Shown: positions 35,518 to 45,612, numbered from the stretch's first letter. The stretch is 64,000 nt of DNA from Citrobacter amalonaticus (GCF_018323885.1 NZ_AP024585.1:558001-622000); one strand, 5' to 3'. Program-made: numbers and translations. The notes: a model not told the origin generated them from the letters alone.

Positions 35518-36762
35518 ATGGCAACACTAACCACCACCCAGACATCACCTTCGCTGCTCGGCGGCGTGGTGATCATCGGCGGCACCATTATCGGCGCAGG
35601 GATGTTCTCTCTGCCGGTGGTCATGTCCGGGGCGTGGTTTTTCTGGTCAATGGCGGCGCTGGTCTTTACCTGGTTCTGCATGCTGCATTCCGGTTTGATG
35701 ATCCTCGAAGCCAACCTCAACTATCGTATCGGTTCAAGCTTCGACACCATCACCAAAGATCTGCTGGGCAAAGGCTGGAACGTCGTCAACGGTATTTCTA
35801 TTGCCTTCGTGCTCTATATCCTGACCTACGCCTATATTTCGGCGAGCGGTTCGATTTTGCACCATACCTTCAGCGAAATGTCGCTGAATGTGCCTGCGCG
35901 TGCGGCAGGGTTTGGTTTTGCCCTGTTGGTGGCGTTTGTGGTGTGGTTGAGCACCAAAGCGGTGAGTCGCATGACGGCGATCGTGCTGGGTGCGAAAGTC
36001 ATTACTTTTTTCCTGACCTTCGGCAGTCTGCTCGGGCACGTCACGCCGACCACGCTGTTTAACGTCTCGGAAAGTCACGCCTCTTATACGCCGTACCTGT
36101 TGATGACGCTGCCATTCTGTCTGGCGTCCTTTGGTTACCACGGTAACGTCCCGAGCCTGATGAAATACTACGGCAAAGATCCGCGCACTATTGTGAAGTG
36201 CCTGGTCTACGGTACGCTGCTGGCGCTGGTGCTCTACTCCGTCTGGTTGCTGGGAACGATGGGAAACATTCCGCGTCCAGAGTTTATCGGTATCGCGCAG
36301 AAGGGCGGCAATATTGATGTGTTGGTTCAGGCGCTAAGCGGCGTGCTGAACAGTCGCAGTCTGGACCTGTTGCTGGTGGTGTTCTCCAACTTTGCGGTGG
36401 CGAGTTCATTCCTCGGCGTGACGCTGGGACTGTTTGACTATCTGGCGGATCTGTTTGGTTTCGATGATTCGGCGCTGGGGCGCTTCAAAACGGCGCTGCT
36501 TACCTTTGTGCCGCCAATCGCCGGTGGGTTGCTGTGGCCGAACGGTTTCCTGTATGCCATTGGTTATGCAGGACTGGCGGCGACCATCTGGGCCGCGATT
36601 GTACCGGCTCTGCTGGCACGTAAATCGCGTCAGCGCTTTGGTAGCCCGAAATTCCGTGTCTGGGGTGGTAAGCCGATGATTGTCCTGATTCTGGTTTTTG
36701 GTGTCGGTAACGCGCTGGTACATATCCTGTCGAGCTTTAATTTATTGCCTGTGTACCAGTAA
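35518..36762 (+). CDS. mtr: Mtr, tryptophan-specific permease
   Basis: High-affinity tryptophan:H+ symporter of the aromatic amino acid permease (AroP/HAAAP) family. It is 414 residues with eleven predicted transmembrane helices, starting [16 protein letters not shown]. The conserved glycine-rich TM1 ([19 protein letters not shown]) is intact. A TrpR-like operator precedes it. Confidence 0.97.
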   Translation: MATLTTTQTSPSLLGGVVIIGGTIIGAGMFSLPVVMSGAWFFWSMAALVFTWFCMLHSGLMILEANLNYRIGSSFDTITKDLLGKGWNVVNGISIAFVLYILTYAYISASGSILHHTFSEMSLNVPARAAGFGFALLVAFVVWLSTKAVSRMTAIVLGAKVITFFLTFGSLLGHVTPTTLFNVSESHASYTPYLLMTLPFCLASFGYHGNVPSLMKYYGKDPRTIVKCLVYGTLLALVLYSVWLLGTMGNIPRPEFIGIAQKGGNIDVLVQALSGVLNSRSLDLLLVVFSNFAVASSFLGVTLGLFDYLADLFGFDDSALGRFKTALLTFVPPIAGGLLWPNGFLYAIGYAGLAATIWAAIVPALLARKSRQRFGSPKFRVWGGKPMIVLILVFGVGNALVHILSSFNLLPVYQ

Positions 36763-36766
36763 CCAA

Positions 36767-36842
36767 AATGCCCGGTAGCGCTACGCTTACCGGGTCGACA
36801 GGAATTGAATAGGCCGGATAAGGCGAAGCCGCTATCTGGCAA
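36767..36842. repeat. BIME: two REP units between mtr and yhbW
   Basis: One unit GCCCGGTAGCGCTACGCTTA + CCGGGT (about 36770-36796) and an inverted-type unit AGGCCGGATAAGGCGAAGCC + GCTATCTGGCAA (about 36811-36842) lie between convergent genes. This is the standard REP-pair arrangement. Confidence 0.82.
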
Positions 36843-36848
36843 AAAAAA

Positions 36849-37856
36849 CTACCCCACCAACTCTTCTTTCACATCCATCGCCAGATCAAACGAGTGCAGA
36901 CGCGCCTGATGGTCAAAAATCTGCCCGTTAACCATGATCTCGTCCGCCTGGGTTTCACGCAGAATAGACTCCAGTCCGTGGCGTACTTTCGTTTTATCAC
37001 CCACCAGCGACATGCTCAGCGCCTGTTGCACACCATACTGTTCTGACGGCGACCAGAACTGATCCATATTTTGAATCGGCGCCGGGAGTTGGCCCGTTTC
37101 GCCACGCCGCAACTTGACGAAAGCCTGCTGCATCGAGGTGAAAAGATACTCTGCATCACGGTTACTGTCGGCGGCAATGATGTTGATGCACACCATTGCA
37201 TACGGTTTTTCCAGCCGCGCGGATGGCCGGAACTGCGTGCGGTACAGATGCAGCGCCTGGAACAGCATATCCGGTGCGAAGTGGGAGGCAAAAGCGAACG
37301 GCAGGCCAAGCTGTGCGGCTAACTGCGCGCTATAGAGGCTGGAACCTAACAGCCAGACCGGGATCTTCTCGCCGTAGCCAGGCACCGGGCGCACCTGCGG
37401 ATTTGGATCGCGTGCGTCAAACCAGTCCACCAGCTCAGCGACGTCGCGAGGGAAGTTATCGATATCGCCGCCCATATGGCGACGCAGGGCTCGCATTGTC
37501 GGCTGGTCGCTGCCCGGCGCGCGGCCCAGGCCGAGATCAATGCGTCCCGGATAGAGCGTATTCAACGTACCGAACTGCTCGGCAATGACCAGCGGTGAGT
37601 GATTGGGAAGCATGACGCCGCCGGAACCGAGGTGCAAAGTCCGGGTGTTGGCGGCCAGATAGCCAATCAGTACCGACGTTGCTGCACTGGCGATACCGAT
37701 CATGTTGTGGTGTTCCGCCAGCCAGTAGCGGTGGTAGCCTCGTTTTTCCGCGAGGCGGGCGAGATCCAGCGAGTGCGAGAACGCCTCTTTTGCTGAAGAT
37801 CCGTCAGGAATCGGTGCCAGATCCAGCACCGAGAAAGGAATGGTTTTGTCAGTCAT
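36849..37856 (-). CDS. yhbW: YhbW, luciferase-like flavin monooxygenase family protein
   Basis: 335-residue protein of the bacterial luciferase/LLM group with the TIM-barrel core and family motifs (RYWLAEHHN near 43-51; [11 protein letters not shown]). No substrate is known for YhbW. It lies 80 bp downstream of ubiV on the same strand, separated by a strong hairpin (37861-37930) whose 3' arm comes within 5 bp of the start codon. Confidence 0.93.
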   Translation of the reverse strand: MTDKTIPFSVLDLAPIPDGSSAKEAFSHSLDLARLAEKRGYHRYWLAEHHNMIGIASAATSVLIGYLAANTRTLHLGSGGVMLPNHSPLVIAEQFGTLNTLYPGRIDLGLGRAPGSDQPTMRALRRHMGGDIDNFPRDVAELVDWFDARDPNPQVRPVPGYGEKIPVWLLGSSLYSAQLAAQLGLPFAFASHFAPDMLFQALHLYRTQFRPSARLEKPYAMVCINIIAADSNRDAEYLFTSMQQAFVKLRRGETGQLPAPIQNMDQFWSPSEQYGVQQALSMSLVGDKTKVRHGLESILRETQADEIMVNGQIFDHQARLHSFDLAMDVKEELVG

Positions 37857-37860
37857 AACG

Positions 37861-37930
37861 GCTCACTTTGTTACCAGTTAATCTTTTCATACTGCATTAA
37901 AGATTAGTTAATGTTGTTAACAAAGTGAGC
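37861..37930 (-). repeat. 70-bp hairpin between ubiV and yhbW
   Basis: Perfect 13-bp outer arms (GCTCACTTTGTTA at 37861-37873, TAACAAAGTGAGC at 37918-37930) enclose an inner 8-bp pair (TAATCTTT at 37879-37886, AAAGATTA at 37899-37906). It fills almost the entire gap. No T-run marks it as a simple terminator. Confidence 0.8.
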
Positions 37931-37936
37931 TATTTA

Positions 37937-38815
37937 TCAGGGCTGCAGTTCGAGACCCGCCAGCCGTTTCCAGTAGCCATTGCAATCGCTGTGCGCGGTA
38001 AGCGGCAACGGCGCGTGCCCCGTTTCGTTGGCGCGGAAGGCGTCAAGCATCGCGAATGTCTCGGTTCCCAGCGGTGACAGACGCACAATATCCACCAGTC
38101 CCTGCATTGACGTCAATTCGTTCCCCAGATTGTAGATATAGCCGCTCATGGTCTGAATGCCATTGAGGACGAACACCTGTTGATTCTCCTGGGAGAGCAC
38201 GTCGCGGCCATTCGGGTACTTGATGCAGCAGGTTTCGCATTCATCTTTCGGCCGGTCTTCCGAACGAGCGGTAAAACAGCGAGCGGAGTAAGCCAGCGGC
38301 AGATGCCCGTAGCTCAGGACTTCCACTTCAAACTGCTGGCGAATCCCCAGTTCATCACACTGATTGAGCAGGTTCACCAGCCAGTCGCGGGACAGTTCTA
38401 CCGGCATGCACCAGCGCACCATTCCGTGTTTGAGCAGCAGGCGCAGCGTGACCGCGTTGTAGCAGTTCAGCGCGTGTCCGGCGACAAACGGGAGTTTGCG
38501 GTCGGCGCACATATTCACCACGCCAAGATCGCTGGCCTCCAGCAAAAAGTCGCCGTTTTCGACATAACGCTTCAGCTCATTCAGCTCAGAAGAGGCTTGT
38601 ACCAGCGCCAGCGTTGAAAGTACCACCTGCTTACCGCTACCGGCGAGCGACTTCGCCATATCCAGCCAGTCGCCGACTTTCGTGGCGCGGCGTTTGCTGC
38701 ACACCGCTTCACCGAGATAGATAACATCCGCGCTGCTGGCAGCGGCCTGCTGATAAAAGTCTTCCAGCGTCTCTTTCGGCCAGTAGTAAAGCACCGGCCC
38801 TAAGGAATATTTCAT
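37937..38815 (-). CDS. ubiV: UbiV, O2-independent ubiquinone hydroxylation protein
   Basis: U32-peptidase-family protein that forms a heterodimer with UbiU. In E. coli the pair binds [4Fe-4S] clusters and carries out the anaerobic hydroxylations of ubiquinone synthesis. It is 292 residues from MKYSLGPVLYYW; the frame is open six codons further. The cluster cysteines are visible in the CETCCIKYP region and nearby. It follows ubiU by 8 bp. Confidence 0.95.
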   Translation of the reverse strand: MKYSLGPVLYYWPKETLEDFYQQAAASSADVIYLGEAVCSKRRATKVGDWLDMAKSLAGSGKQVVLSTLALVQASSELNELKRYVENGDFLLEASDLGVVNMCADRKLPFVAGHALNCYNAVTLRLLLKHGMVRWCMPVELSRDWLVNLLNQCDELGIRQQFEVEVLSYGHLPLAYSARCFTARSEDRPKDECETCCIKYPNGRDVLSQENQQVFVLNGIQTMSGYIYNLGNELTSMQGLVDIVRLSPLGTETFAMLDAFRANETGHAPLPLTAHSDCNGYWKRLAGLELQP

Positions 38816-38823
38816 TGCTTTTC

Positions 38824-39819
38824 TCACTGCCATTTACGGTGATACGCGCCAAGCGTCGTCTGAGTGCCTTCGGACATCGCGCCGAGCGTCTCCATCCAGG
38901 CTGCTTGCGGCGTATAGTTTTGCGGGTCGGCCACACAGCGGTCGATCGCCTGACGCCACACTTTCGCGACCTGGCTGACATAGGCCGGGCTGCGCTGACG
39001 GCCTTCGATTTTCACCGAGGCAATATTCGCCGCCAGTAGTTCCGGCAGCAGTTCCAGCGTGTTCAGGCTGGTTGGTTCTTCCAGTGCGTGGTAACGCTCA
39101 CCGTCAACCAGGTAACGCCCTTTACACAGCGTCGGATAACCGGCGTTTTCCCCATCCTGATAGCGGTCGATCAACACTTCATTCAGACGAGATTCCAGCC
39201 CCTGCGGTGTCTGCTGCCAGCGTACAAAGCGGGCAGGGGAACAGGCGCCTACCGTATTAGGAGATTCACCGGTTAACCAGGACGAGAGATAACAGCGACC
39301 TTCCGCCATAATGCATAGACTGCCGAAAGCAAAAACTTCCAGCGGCACCGGCGTCACGCGGGCAAGCTGTTTCACCTGATGAATCGAGAGCACGCGTGGC
39401 AGGACGACGCGGGCAACGTCAAAATTGCGATGATAAAAGTTGATCGCTTCTTCATTTGTTGCCGAAGCCTGAACAGAGACATGGCGCTCAATATGCGGAT
39501 AACGAACTGCGGCATACTCAAGCATCGCGAGATCGGCAAGGATCAGCGCATCCGCACCCAGTTGCGCGGCCATATCCACCGCGCGCTGCCAGCGGGCATA
39601 ACCATCTGGATGCGCAAAGGTGTTAATGGCGATGTGCAATTTACGGCGGTGTTGATGGACAAAACTCACCGCTTCCTGCAATTTCTTCTCGGTAAAGTTA
39701 AGGCCGGCGAAGTGGCGGGCGTTGGTATCATCTTTAAGCCCGATATAAACAGCATCAGCGCCGTTTTCGATGGCCGCCTTAAGCGCCGGGAGATTTCCGG
39801 CAGGGCAGAGCAGCTCCAT
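38824..39819 (-). CDS. ubiU: UbiU, O2-independent ubiquinone hydroxylation protein
   Basis: 331-residue U32-family partner of UbiV, as in E. coli. The N-terminal MELLCPAGNLPALKAAIENGADAVYIG strand-turn region and the CIMAEGRCYLSSWLTGESPN segment with cluster cysteines are intact. It is first of ubiUV and divergent from ubiT, so the three anaerobic Q genes share one intergenic region (39820-40039). Confidence 0.96.
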   Translation of the reverse strand: MELLCPAGNLPALKAAIENGADAVYIGLKDDTNARHFAGLNFTEKKLQEAVSFVHQHRRKLHIAINTFAHPDGYARWQRAVDMAAQLGADALILADLAMLEYAAVRYPHIERHVSVQASATNEEAINFYHRNFDVARVVLPRVLSIHQVKQLARVTPVPLEVFAFGSLCIMAEGRCYLSSWLTGESPNTVGACSPARFVRWQQTPQGLESRLNEVLIDRYQDGENAGYPTLCKGRYLVDGERYHALEEPTSLNTLELLPELLAANIASVKIEGRQRSPAYVSQVAKVWRQAIDRCVADPQNYTPQAAWMETLGAMSEGTQTTLGAYHRKWQ

Positions 39820-40039
39820 AATTTATCCTGAAGATTGCGCCGCCTGGGACGCATAATTGTTAACGAACAAGGATTTTAGTTAACCTTGCTGCGACAATTT
39901 TTGATTTAAGGCAGTTAAAGTCGTATTGATATCAGTAATAAAGAGGTAGAGATTTCGTACGCAATTGTTGATTTACGCCGCTATGTCGTTTATCTGATAT
40001 GGCAAAATAGCAGGATAATTGAAACAGGGAGTAAAGCTC

Positions 40040-40564
40040 GTGTTAGATAAGCTGCGTTCACGCTTAGTACATTTCGGTCCGTCTCTGATGAGTGTGCCAG
40101 TTAAACTGACGCCCTTTGCACTGCAACGCCAGGTTCTGCAACAGGTCCTGAGCTGGCAGTTTCGCCAGGCCCTGGCAGACGGTGAACTGGAATTCCTGGA
40201 AGGCCGTTGGTTAAGCATTACGGTTCGCGATATCGGTCTGAAGTGGTATACCTCGGTCGAGAATGACAAACTGATCGTCTGCGAGGATGCGCAAGCCGAC
40301 GTGAGTTTTAGCGCTGATGCCAGCGATCTGTTGATGATCGCCGCACGTAAGCAGGATCCGGATACGCTCTTCTTCCAGCGCCGTCTGGTGATCGAAGGGG
40401 ATACGGAGTTAGGGTTGTATGTGAAAAACCTGATGGATGCCATTGACCTGGAGCAGATGCCCAAAGCGTTGCGTGTTATGCTGCTGCAACTGGCGGATTT
40501 TGTTGAGGCGGGCATGAAATACTCGCCAGAAACCAAACAAACATCGGTAGGTGAACCATGCTGA
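40040..40564 (+). CDS. ubiT: UbiT, SCP2-domain anaerobic ubiquinone biosynthesis factor
   Basis: 174-residue SCP2 lipid-binding protein needed for O2-independent ubiquinone synthesis. It is paired functionally with UbiU and UbiV. The start is a GTG at 40040 (MLDKLRSRLVHFG), giving the E. coli length; the GGGAG ribosome site upstream supports it. It overlaps yhbS by 7 bp. Confidence 0.95.
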   Translation: MLDKLRSRLVHFGPSLMSVPVKLTPFALQRQVLQQVLSWQFRQALADGELEFLEGRWLSITVRDIGLKWYTSVENDKLIVCEDAQADVSFSADASDLLMIAARKQDPDTLFFQRRLVIEGDTELGLYVKNLMDAIDLEQMPKALRVMLLQLADFVEAGMKYSPETKQTSVGEPC

Positions 40565-41061
40565 TTCGAGTAGAAATTCCCATTGACGCCCCCGGCATTG
40601 ATGCCCTGCTGCGTCGTTCATTCGAAAGCGATGCGGAAGCGAAACTGGTTCACGACCTACGTGAAGATGGTTTTCTGACACTCGGTCTGGTCGCCACCGA
40701 CGATGAAGGTCAGGTGGTGGGTTATGTGGCATTCAGCCCTGTCGACGTGCAGGGCGAAGATCTGCAGTGGGTTGGTATGGCACCGCTGGCGGTAGACGAA
40801 AACTATCGTGGACAAGGTCTGGCCCGCCAACTGGTTTATGAAGGACTGGATTCACTCAATGAATTTGGCTATGCCGCCGTGGTCACCCTGGGCGATCCGG
40901 CACTGTACAGCCGTTTTGGTTTCGAACTGGCGGCCCACCACGATCTGCATTGCCGCTGGCCAGGCACGGAAAGTGCGTTCCAGGTGCATCGCTTAGCGGA
41001 TGATGCACTAAGCGGCGTCACGGGACTGGTCGAGTATCACGATCACTTTAATCGTTTTTAA
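40558..41061 (+). CDS. yhbS: YhbS, GNAT-family N-acetyltransferase
   Basis: 167-residue GNAT domain protein with the acetyl-CoA-binding motif [11 protein letters not shown] (about 83-92). E. coli YhbS has the same length. No substrate is firmly known. The start overlaps the ubiT stop, so the two are cotranslated. It converges with yhbQ, their 3' ends overlapping by 14 bp. Confidence 0.94.
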   Translation: MLIRVEIPIDAPGIDALLRRSFESDAEAKLVHDLREDGFLTLGLVATDDEGQVVGYVAFSPVDVQGEDLQWVGMAPLAVDENYRGQGLARQLVYEGLDSLNEFGYAAVVTLGDPALYSRFGFELAAHHDLHCRWPGTESAFQVHRLADDALSGVTGLVEYHDHFNRF

Positions 41062-41350
41062 GCGTCGGGGTTTGCAGGTCATTCAGTAATGCTGCAAACC
41101 CTTCGCCTTCTGCGACAAGTCGCTCTTTCTGCCGCTTGGTGAGGCGTTTGACCCGGTATTCTGCGCGTAGCGCCAGTGAACGGTCGCCAACCGGCGCGGA
41201 AAATGCCAGCGTCAGTTCCCCTTTCCCCCGTAGCGCTTTCGCGCCTTTACCACATTGATGCTGCTGGTAGCGGCGTGCCACGTCGGTCGTGATCCCGGTA
41301 TACAGGGCATTGTCGGCGGTGCGGATCAGATAAAGATACCAGGGTGTCAT
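41048..41350 (-). CDS. yhbQ: YhbQ, GIY-YIG domain protein
   Basis: 100-residue protein made almost entirely of a UvrC-type GIY-YIG nuclease fold: [21 protein letters not shown] at the N terminus carries the YLI/YTG motif pair, with Arg in VARRYQQH. E. coli YhbQ has been reported to have nuclease activity on branched or DNA substrates; the cellular role is uncertain. Confidence 0.92.
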   Translation of the reverse strand: MTPWYLYLIRTADNALYTGITTDVARRYQQHQCGKGAKALRGKGELTLAFSAPVGDRSLALRAEYRVKRLTKRQKERLVAEGEGFAALLNDLQTPTLKND

Positions 41351-41402
41351 CGTGGCCTTCGGCGTGTTACGTTTCTGTCATCCAGTATAAAAGAGAACCG
41401 AG

Positions 41403-41846
41403 ATGGAAACACTCACTGCGATCAGTCGTTGGCTGGCGAAACAACACGTTGTGACCTGGTGCGTGCATCGCGAAGGTGAACTGTGGTGTGCAAATGCGTT
41501 TTACCTTTTCGACGCCAAAAAGGTCGCTTTTTATCTGCTGACGGAAGAGAAAACGCGTCATGCGCAGATGTCCGGACCGCGAGCGCCCGTTGCCGGAACG
41601 GTAAATGGTCAACCGAAAACGGTCGCATTGATTCGCGGCGTGCAGTTTAAAGGCGAGATTCGTCAACTGACCGGGGAAGAAAGCGACGCGGCACGACAGG
41701 CCTATCTTCGCCGCTTCCCGGTTGCCAGAATGCTGTCCGCGCCGGTATGGGAAATCCGCGTGGATGAACTCAAGTTCACCGACAACACCCTGGGTTTTGG
41801 CAAAAAATTAGTGTGGTTACGTCAGTCAGGCACCGAGGATGCGTAA
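41403..41846 (+). CDS. yhbP: YhbP, UPF0306 (FMN-binding split-barrel-like) protein
   Basis: 147-residue UPF0306 protein, same length as in E. coli. The fold resembles pyridoxamine-phosphate-oxidase-like split barrels, but no flavin site or reaction is established. Starts [16 protein letters not shown] after GAGA. Its end overlaps the 3' end of yhbO by 21 bp. Confidence 0.9.
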   Translation: METLTAISRWLAKQHVVTWCVHREGELWCANAFYLFDAKKVAFYLLTEEKTRHAQMSGPRAPVAGTVNGQPKTVALIRGVQFKGEIRQLTGEESDAARQAYLRRFPVARMLSAPVWEIRVDELKFTDNTLGFGKKLVWLRQSGTEDA

Positions 41847-42344
41847 TGCTTCGCGATTGAACGCCGGCAGATCGTCAGGGGTACGACTGGTCACCAGTTG
41901 GTCTTTATCTACCACCACTTCCTGATCGTAAAATTCTGCACCGGCGTTTTTCACGTCGATAATGATCGGTTTAACGGCGGTCAGTTTACGCCCGCGAATC
42001 ACATCGGCACTGATCAGCAACTGTGGTCCGTGGCAGATGGCGAAGACCGGTTTACCCGTGTTCACGAAATCGCGCGTAAAGGTGACGAAACGGTCATCGC
42101 CGCGAAGGTAATCCGGAGAATGGCCGCCAGGTAACAGCAACGCATCGAAATCGGCCGGACGCACTTCATCAATCGCTTTATCAATCGTGACGCTGGCTTC
42201 GCCTTTTTTCCCTTTTACGGTTTTACCTGCCTGTTTTTCAATCGTAATAACCTCATGCCCGGCCTGACGAAACTCTGCTGCGGGTGAGGTGAATTCTGAG
42301 TCCTCAAACTCGTCAGTGATTAAAACGGCAATCTTCTTACTCAT
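41826..42344 (-). CDS. yhbO: YhbO, DJ-1/PfpI-family stress protein
   Basis: 172-residue DJ-1/PfpI family member. The nucleophile Cys104 is followed by His105 in [10 protein letters not shown], and the acidic elbow partner is in the TDEFED region. E. coli YhbO protects against oxidative, heat and other stress and has been described as a protein/nucleotide deglycase, an activity still debated. Divergent from yraR. Confidence 0.95.
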   Translation of the reverse strand: MSKKIAVLITDEFEDSEFTSPAAEFRQAGHEVITIEKQAGKTVKGKKGEASVTIDKAIDEVRPADFDALLLPGGHSPDYLRGDDRFVTFTRDFVNTGKPVFAICHGPQLLISADVIRGRKLTAVKPIIIDVKNAGAEFYDQEVVVDKDQLVTSRTPDDLPAFNREALRILGA

Positions 42345-42472
42345 GCTTCCTCCGCTGGATCTGCATTGGATAAGGCAATTTTTCCCTGATGATGGATAAT
42401 TACCTTGTGAACTACTAAGCCTGGTCGATAGGGCTGAGGGTGCAAGGCGGACAATTCTGGAAAGGAGCGAGG

Positions 42473-43114
42473 ATGAGTCAGGTACTGATTACCGGGGCGA
42501 CCGGGTTGGTTGGCGGACATTTACTGCGGATGTTGCTTAATGAACCGAAGATCCATTCCATTGCCGCGCCAACGCGACGTCCGCTGGCGGATATGCCTGG
42601 CGTCTATAATCCCCACGATCCGCAACTGACCGATGCGCTGGCGCAGGTCACCGATCCTATCGATATTGTTTTTTGCTGCCTGGGCACGACCCGCCGTGAA
42701 GCGGGCAGTAAAGAGGCGTTTATCCATGCCGACTATACGCTGGTGGTCGACACCGCGTTGACCGGTCTCCGCCTGGGGGCGCAGCATATGCTGGTGGTGA
42801 GTTCGATGGGGGCCAATGCCCATTCGCCGTTTTTCTATAACCGCGTAAAAGGGGAAATGGAGGAGGCGCTGATTGCGCAAGATTGGCCAACGCTGACGAT
42901 TGCGCGTCCGTCGATGCTGCTCGGCGATCGGTCAAAGCAGCGGATGAACGAAACCCTGTTTGCACCGTTGTTCCGGTTGCTGCCGGGCAACTGGAAATCG
43001 ATTGAGGCGCGGGACGTGGCGCGCGCGATGCTGGCGGAAGCGCTTGCGCCTGAACATGACGGGGTAACAATCCTGACATCGTCTCAACTGCGGGAAAAGG
43101 CGGCGTCAATATAG
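42473..43114 (+). CDS. yraR: YraR, atypical short-chain NAD(P)-binding protein
   Basis: 213-residue Rossmann protein with the nucleotide-binding motif [12 protein letters not shown] near the N terminus. It resembles the HTATIP2/atypical SDR group. No substrate is known. The ATG at 42473 follows GGAGCGAGG and matches the E. coli start (211 residues there). Confidence 0.93.
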   Translation: MSQVLITGATGLVGGHLLRMLLNEPKIHSIAAPTRRPLADMPGVYNPHDPQLTDALAQVTDPIDIVFCCLGTTRREAGSKEAFIHADYTLVVDTALTGLRLGAQHMLVVSSMGANAHSPFFYNRVKGEMEEALIAQDWPTLTIARPSMLLGDRSKQRMNETLFAPLFRLLPGNWKSIEARDVARAMLAEALAPEHDGVTILTSSQLREKAASI

Positions 43115-43183
43115 CATTTCCAAACATTTCCCAAAGGCGTAGTATTCACCGGCAAAATTATCTAACACTCCCTGGGGAATGCT

Positions 43184-44221
43184 ATGGCTGGTCAGTCTTC
43201 GTCTCAGGCGGCAACACCGTTTCAATGGTGGAAACCCGCTCTTTTCTTTCTCGTCGTCATTGTTGGTCTCTGGTATGTGAAATGGCAACCTTACTACGGT
43301 AAAGCCTTCACCGCCGCAGAAACACACAGTATCGGAAAATCTATTCTGGCGCAGGCCGATGCGAACCCCTGGCAGGCAGCCTGGGACTATGCGATGGTCT
43401 ATTTCATTGCGGTCTGGAAGGCAGCGGTATTGGGGGTGATCCTCGGCTCGCTGATTCAGGTTCTGATCCCGCGTGACTGGCTGTTACGCACGCTTGGACA
43501 GGCACGTTTTCGCGGCACGCTGTTCGGTACGCTTTTCTCTCTGCCCGGCATGATGTGTACCTGTTGTGCTGCACCGGTGGCGGCGGGGATGCGTCGCCAG
43601 CAGGTTTCGATGGGCGGTGCGCTGGCATTCTGGATGGGGAATCCACTGTTAAACCCGGCGACGCTGGTGTTTATGGGCTTTGTCCTTGGCTGGCATTTCG
43701 CGGCGATCCGTCTGGTCGCTGGACTGGCGATGGTGCTGGTAGTGGCGACGCTGGTACAAAAATGGGTGAAAGAGCCTCCGCAGACTGAATTGCCGGTGGA
43801 AATCACGCAGCCGGACGAGCAGGGCGGGTTCTTTGTTCGCTGGGGTAAAGCGCTATGGATGCTGTTCTGGAGCACCATCCCGGTCTATATTCTGGCAGTG
43901 TTGGTACTGGGTGCGGCGCGCGTCTGGCTGTTCCCTCATGCCGATGGCGCTATTGATAACAGCCTGCTGTGGGTGATTGCGCTGGCGGTAGCCGGTTGTC
44001 TGTTTGTGATCCCAACTGCCGCAGAAATCCCGATTGTGCAGACCATGATGCTGGCAGGAATGGGAACTGCGCCTGCGCTGGCACTGCTGATGACATTACC
44101 CGCCGTCAGCCTGCCGTCGCTGATTATGCTACGTAAAGCGTTTCCGGCAAAAGCGCTGTGGCTGACCGGTGCGCTGGTGGCGATTTCGGGTGTGATGGTG
44201 GGAAGTATTGCGTTGATATAA
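43184..44221 (+). CDS. yraQ: YraQ, permease of the DUF318/ArsP-like family
   Basis: 345-residue inner-membrane protein with about eight to ten hydrophobic segments. The family hallmark is the cysteine motif in MMCTCCAAPVAAGMRRQQ, followed by GNPLLNPATL. Related ArsP proteins export organoarsenicals; the E. coli YraQ substrate is not established. It lies 69 bp after yraR. Confidence 0.92.
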   Translation: MAGQSSSQAATPFQWWKPALFFLVVIVGLWYVKWQPYYGKAFTAAETHSIGKSILAQADANPWQAAWDYAMVYFIAVWKAAVLGVILGSLIQVLIPRDWLLRTLGQARFRGTLFGTLFSLPGMMCTCCAAPVAAGMRRQQVSMGGALAFWMGNPLLNPATLVFMGFVLGWHFAAIRLVAGLAMVLVVATLVQKWVKEPPQTELPVEITQPDEQGGFFVRWGKALWMLFWSTIPVYILAVLVLGAARVWLFPHADGAIDNSLLWVIALAVAGCLFVIPTAAEIPIVQTMMLAGMGTAPALALLMTLPAVSLPSLIMLRKAFPAKALWLTGALVAISGVMVGSIALI

Positions 44222-44226
44222 AACAG

Positions 44227-44312
44227 CAATGCCGGGGGCGCTTCGCTTGCCCGGCCTACGGTCGTACATTCTGTAGGCCGGATAAGGCGCTTACGCCGTC
44301 ATCCGGCACACA
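44227..44312. repeat. BIME: REP pair between yraQ and dolP
   Basis: One unit at about 44228-44262 (GCCGGGGGCGCTTCGCTTGC + CCGGCCTAC) and an inverted unit at about 44273-44309 (GTAGGCCGGATAAGGCGCTT + ACGCCGTCATCCGGC) lie between convergent genes. Confidence 0.85.
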
Positions 44313-44317
44313 ACGAC

Positions 44318-44893
44318 TTACTTGATAAACGTAAACGCCGTGGTGACGCGCTTCACGCCGCTGACCCGGCTGGCGATATCCGCCGCGGCTTTGGCTTCAC
44401 GTTCGGTCACCAGGCCTAACAGGAACACTTCACCGTTTTCGGTTGTCACCTTCACGTTGGAAGATTTAACCTGGTCGCTGGTCAATAACTGAGAGCGTAC
44501 TTTGGTGGTGATCCAGGTGTCGTTTGAGGCGGTGCCCATACCAATCGGCTCACCCTGACGGATCTCGTTATAGACTTCGGTGGTACCATCGACGCCCATT
44601 GCAATCTGTTTGGCGCGTGAGGAGAGCTCGCTATTCGGCGACTGGCCGACCAGCAACACTTTACCTTGATAAGCCGTCACGTTAATTCGCGTTTCTTTCT
44701 TGATCTGTGCATCTTTCGACAGCGCACTGTTGACGCGCAGTTCCAGGGTTCCATCGTCCACCTGAGTGCCTACGCTACGTGGATCTGTTGCTGCTTTGGT
44801 ACCAACGGCGGCGGTTCCGACAACAGCGGCGGCCACACAACCTTGCAACAGCAGAGCAGAAATAAGGACTGCGATTGGCGATAAAGCCTTCAT
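44318..44893 (-). CDS. dolP: DolP (YraP), outer-membrane BON-domain lipoprotein
   Basis: 191-residue lipoprotein with lipobox LLQGC (Cys19) and two BON domains (about 45-115 and 123-190). In E. coli it goes to the division site, binds anionic phospholipid and supports envelope integrity and amidase activation. It is preceded by diaA with a 9-bp gap on the same strand; AAGGAG precedes its ATG. Confidence 0.96.
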   Translation of the reverse strand: MKALSPIAVLISALLLQGCVAAAVVGTAAVGTKAATDPRSVGTQVDDGTLELRVNSALSKDAQIKKETRINVTAYQGKVLLVGQSPNSELSSRAKQIAMGVDGTTEVYNEIRQGEPIGMGTASNDTWITTKVRSQLLTSDQVKSSNVKVTTENGEVFLLGLVTEREAKAAADIASRVSGVKRVTTAFTFIK

Positions 44894-44902
44894 GTGTACT
44901 CC

Positions 44903-45493
44903 TTAATCATCCTGGTGGGGGAAAAGCGTGTTATCGATCAGATCGCACAGGCAGTTTACCGTCAGCATATGCATTTCCTGAATGCGTGCGCTGTGATGCG
45001 AAGGGATGCGGATCTCAACATCCTGTGGCCCTAACAGTCCAGCCAGTTCACCTCCGTCATATCCGGTCAATGCCACAATCGTCATGTCTCGCGTGACCGC
45101 TGCTTCCACGGCCTTCACGATATCGCGGCTGTTACCGCGCGTCGAGATGGCCAGTAAGACATCACCCGCATGACCCAACGCCCGAACCTGTTTTGCATAC
45201 ACTTCGTCATGCAGGCGGTCGTTGGCAATCGCTGTTAAGACCACATTATCCGTATTTAGTGCAATCGCAGGTAAACTAGGACGTTCTGTTTCAAAACGGT
45301 TGATCATGCTGGCAGCAAAATGCTGTGCGTTGGCAGCGGATGTCCCATTACCACAACAGAGAATTTTGTTGCCATTGAGCAGTGAATGAACCAGCGTCAT
45401 GGCGGCACGAGAGATAGCATCCGGGAGGGCTTCTGCCGCGGCAATTTGCGTTTGAATGCTTTCGGTAAAGCAGACTTTGATTCTGTCTAACAC
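44903..45493 (-). CDS. diaA: DiaA, DnaA initiator-associating SIS protein
   Basis: 196-residue SIS (sugar isomerase) fold protein. In E. coli its tetramer binds DnaA and promotes assembly at oriC. The SIS core motifs [20 protein letters not shown] and [11 protein letters not shown] are intact. It forms a unit with dolP. A 165-bp gap with a symmetric element separates it from yraN. Confidence 0.96.
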   Translation of the reverse strand: MLDRIKVCFTESIQTQIAAAEALPDAISRAAMTLVHSLLNGNKILCCGNGTSAANAQHFAASMINRFETERPSLPAIALNTDNVVLTAIANDRLHDEVYAKQVRALGHAGDVLLAISTRGNSRDIVKAVEAAVTRDMTIVALTGYDGGELAGLLGPQDVEIRIPSHHSARIQEMHMLTVNCLCDLIDNTLFPHQDD

Positions 45494-45536
45494 GCTAATC
45501 CTTAAGAGCTAATCCATCAGGCTATTTTATTTGCCA

Positions 45537-45612
45537 TTTGGACCTGGGCGGTGCTCCCACTCTTCACGTACGACATGTACGCGCCGGTGGTTCCGCGCTG
45601 TCCGTGTCCAAA
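45537..45612. repeat. Symmetric 76-bp intergenic element between diaA and yraN
   Basis: TTTGGAC (45537-45543) and GTCCAAA (45606-45612) are concentric with an inner CGTAC-GACAT-GTACG palindrome (45567-45581); between them the arms are only partly complementary. GC-rich, no reading frame. It looks like a dispersed palindromic repeat, but I cannot name a family. Confidence 0.5.

Noticed and set aside
36767..36842. Possible CRISPR or tandem array from repeated palindromes
   Set aside because: The units are inverted REP pairs without regular spacers. The same holds for 44227-44312.
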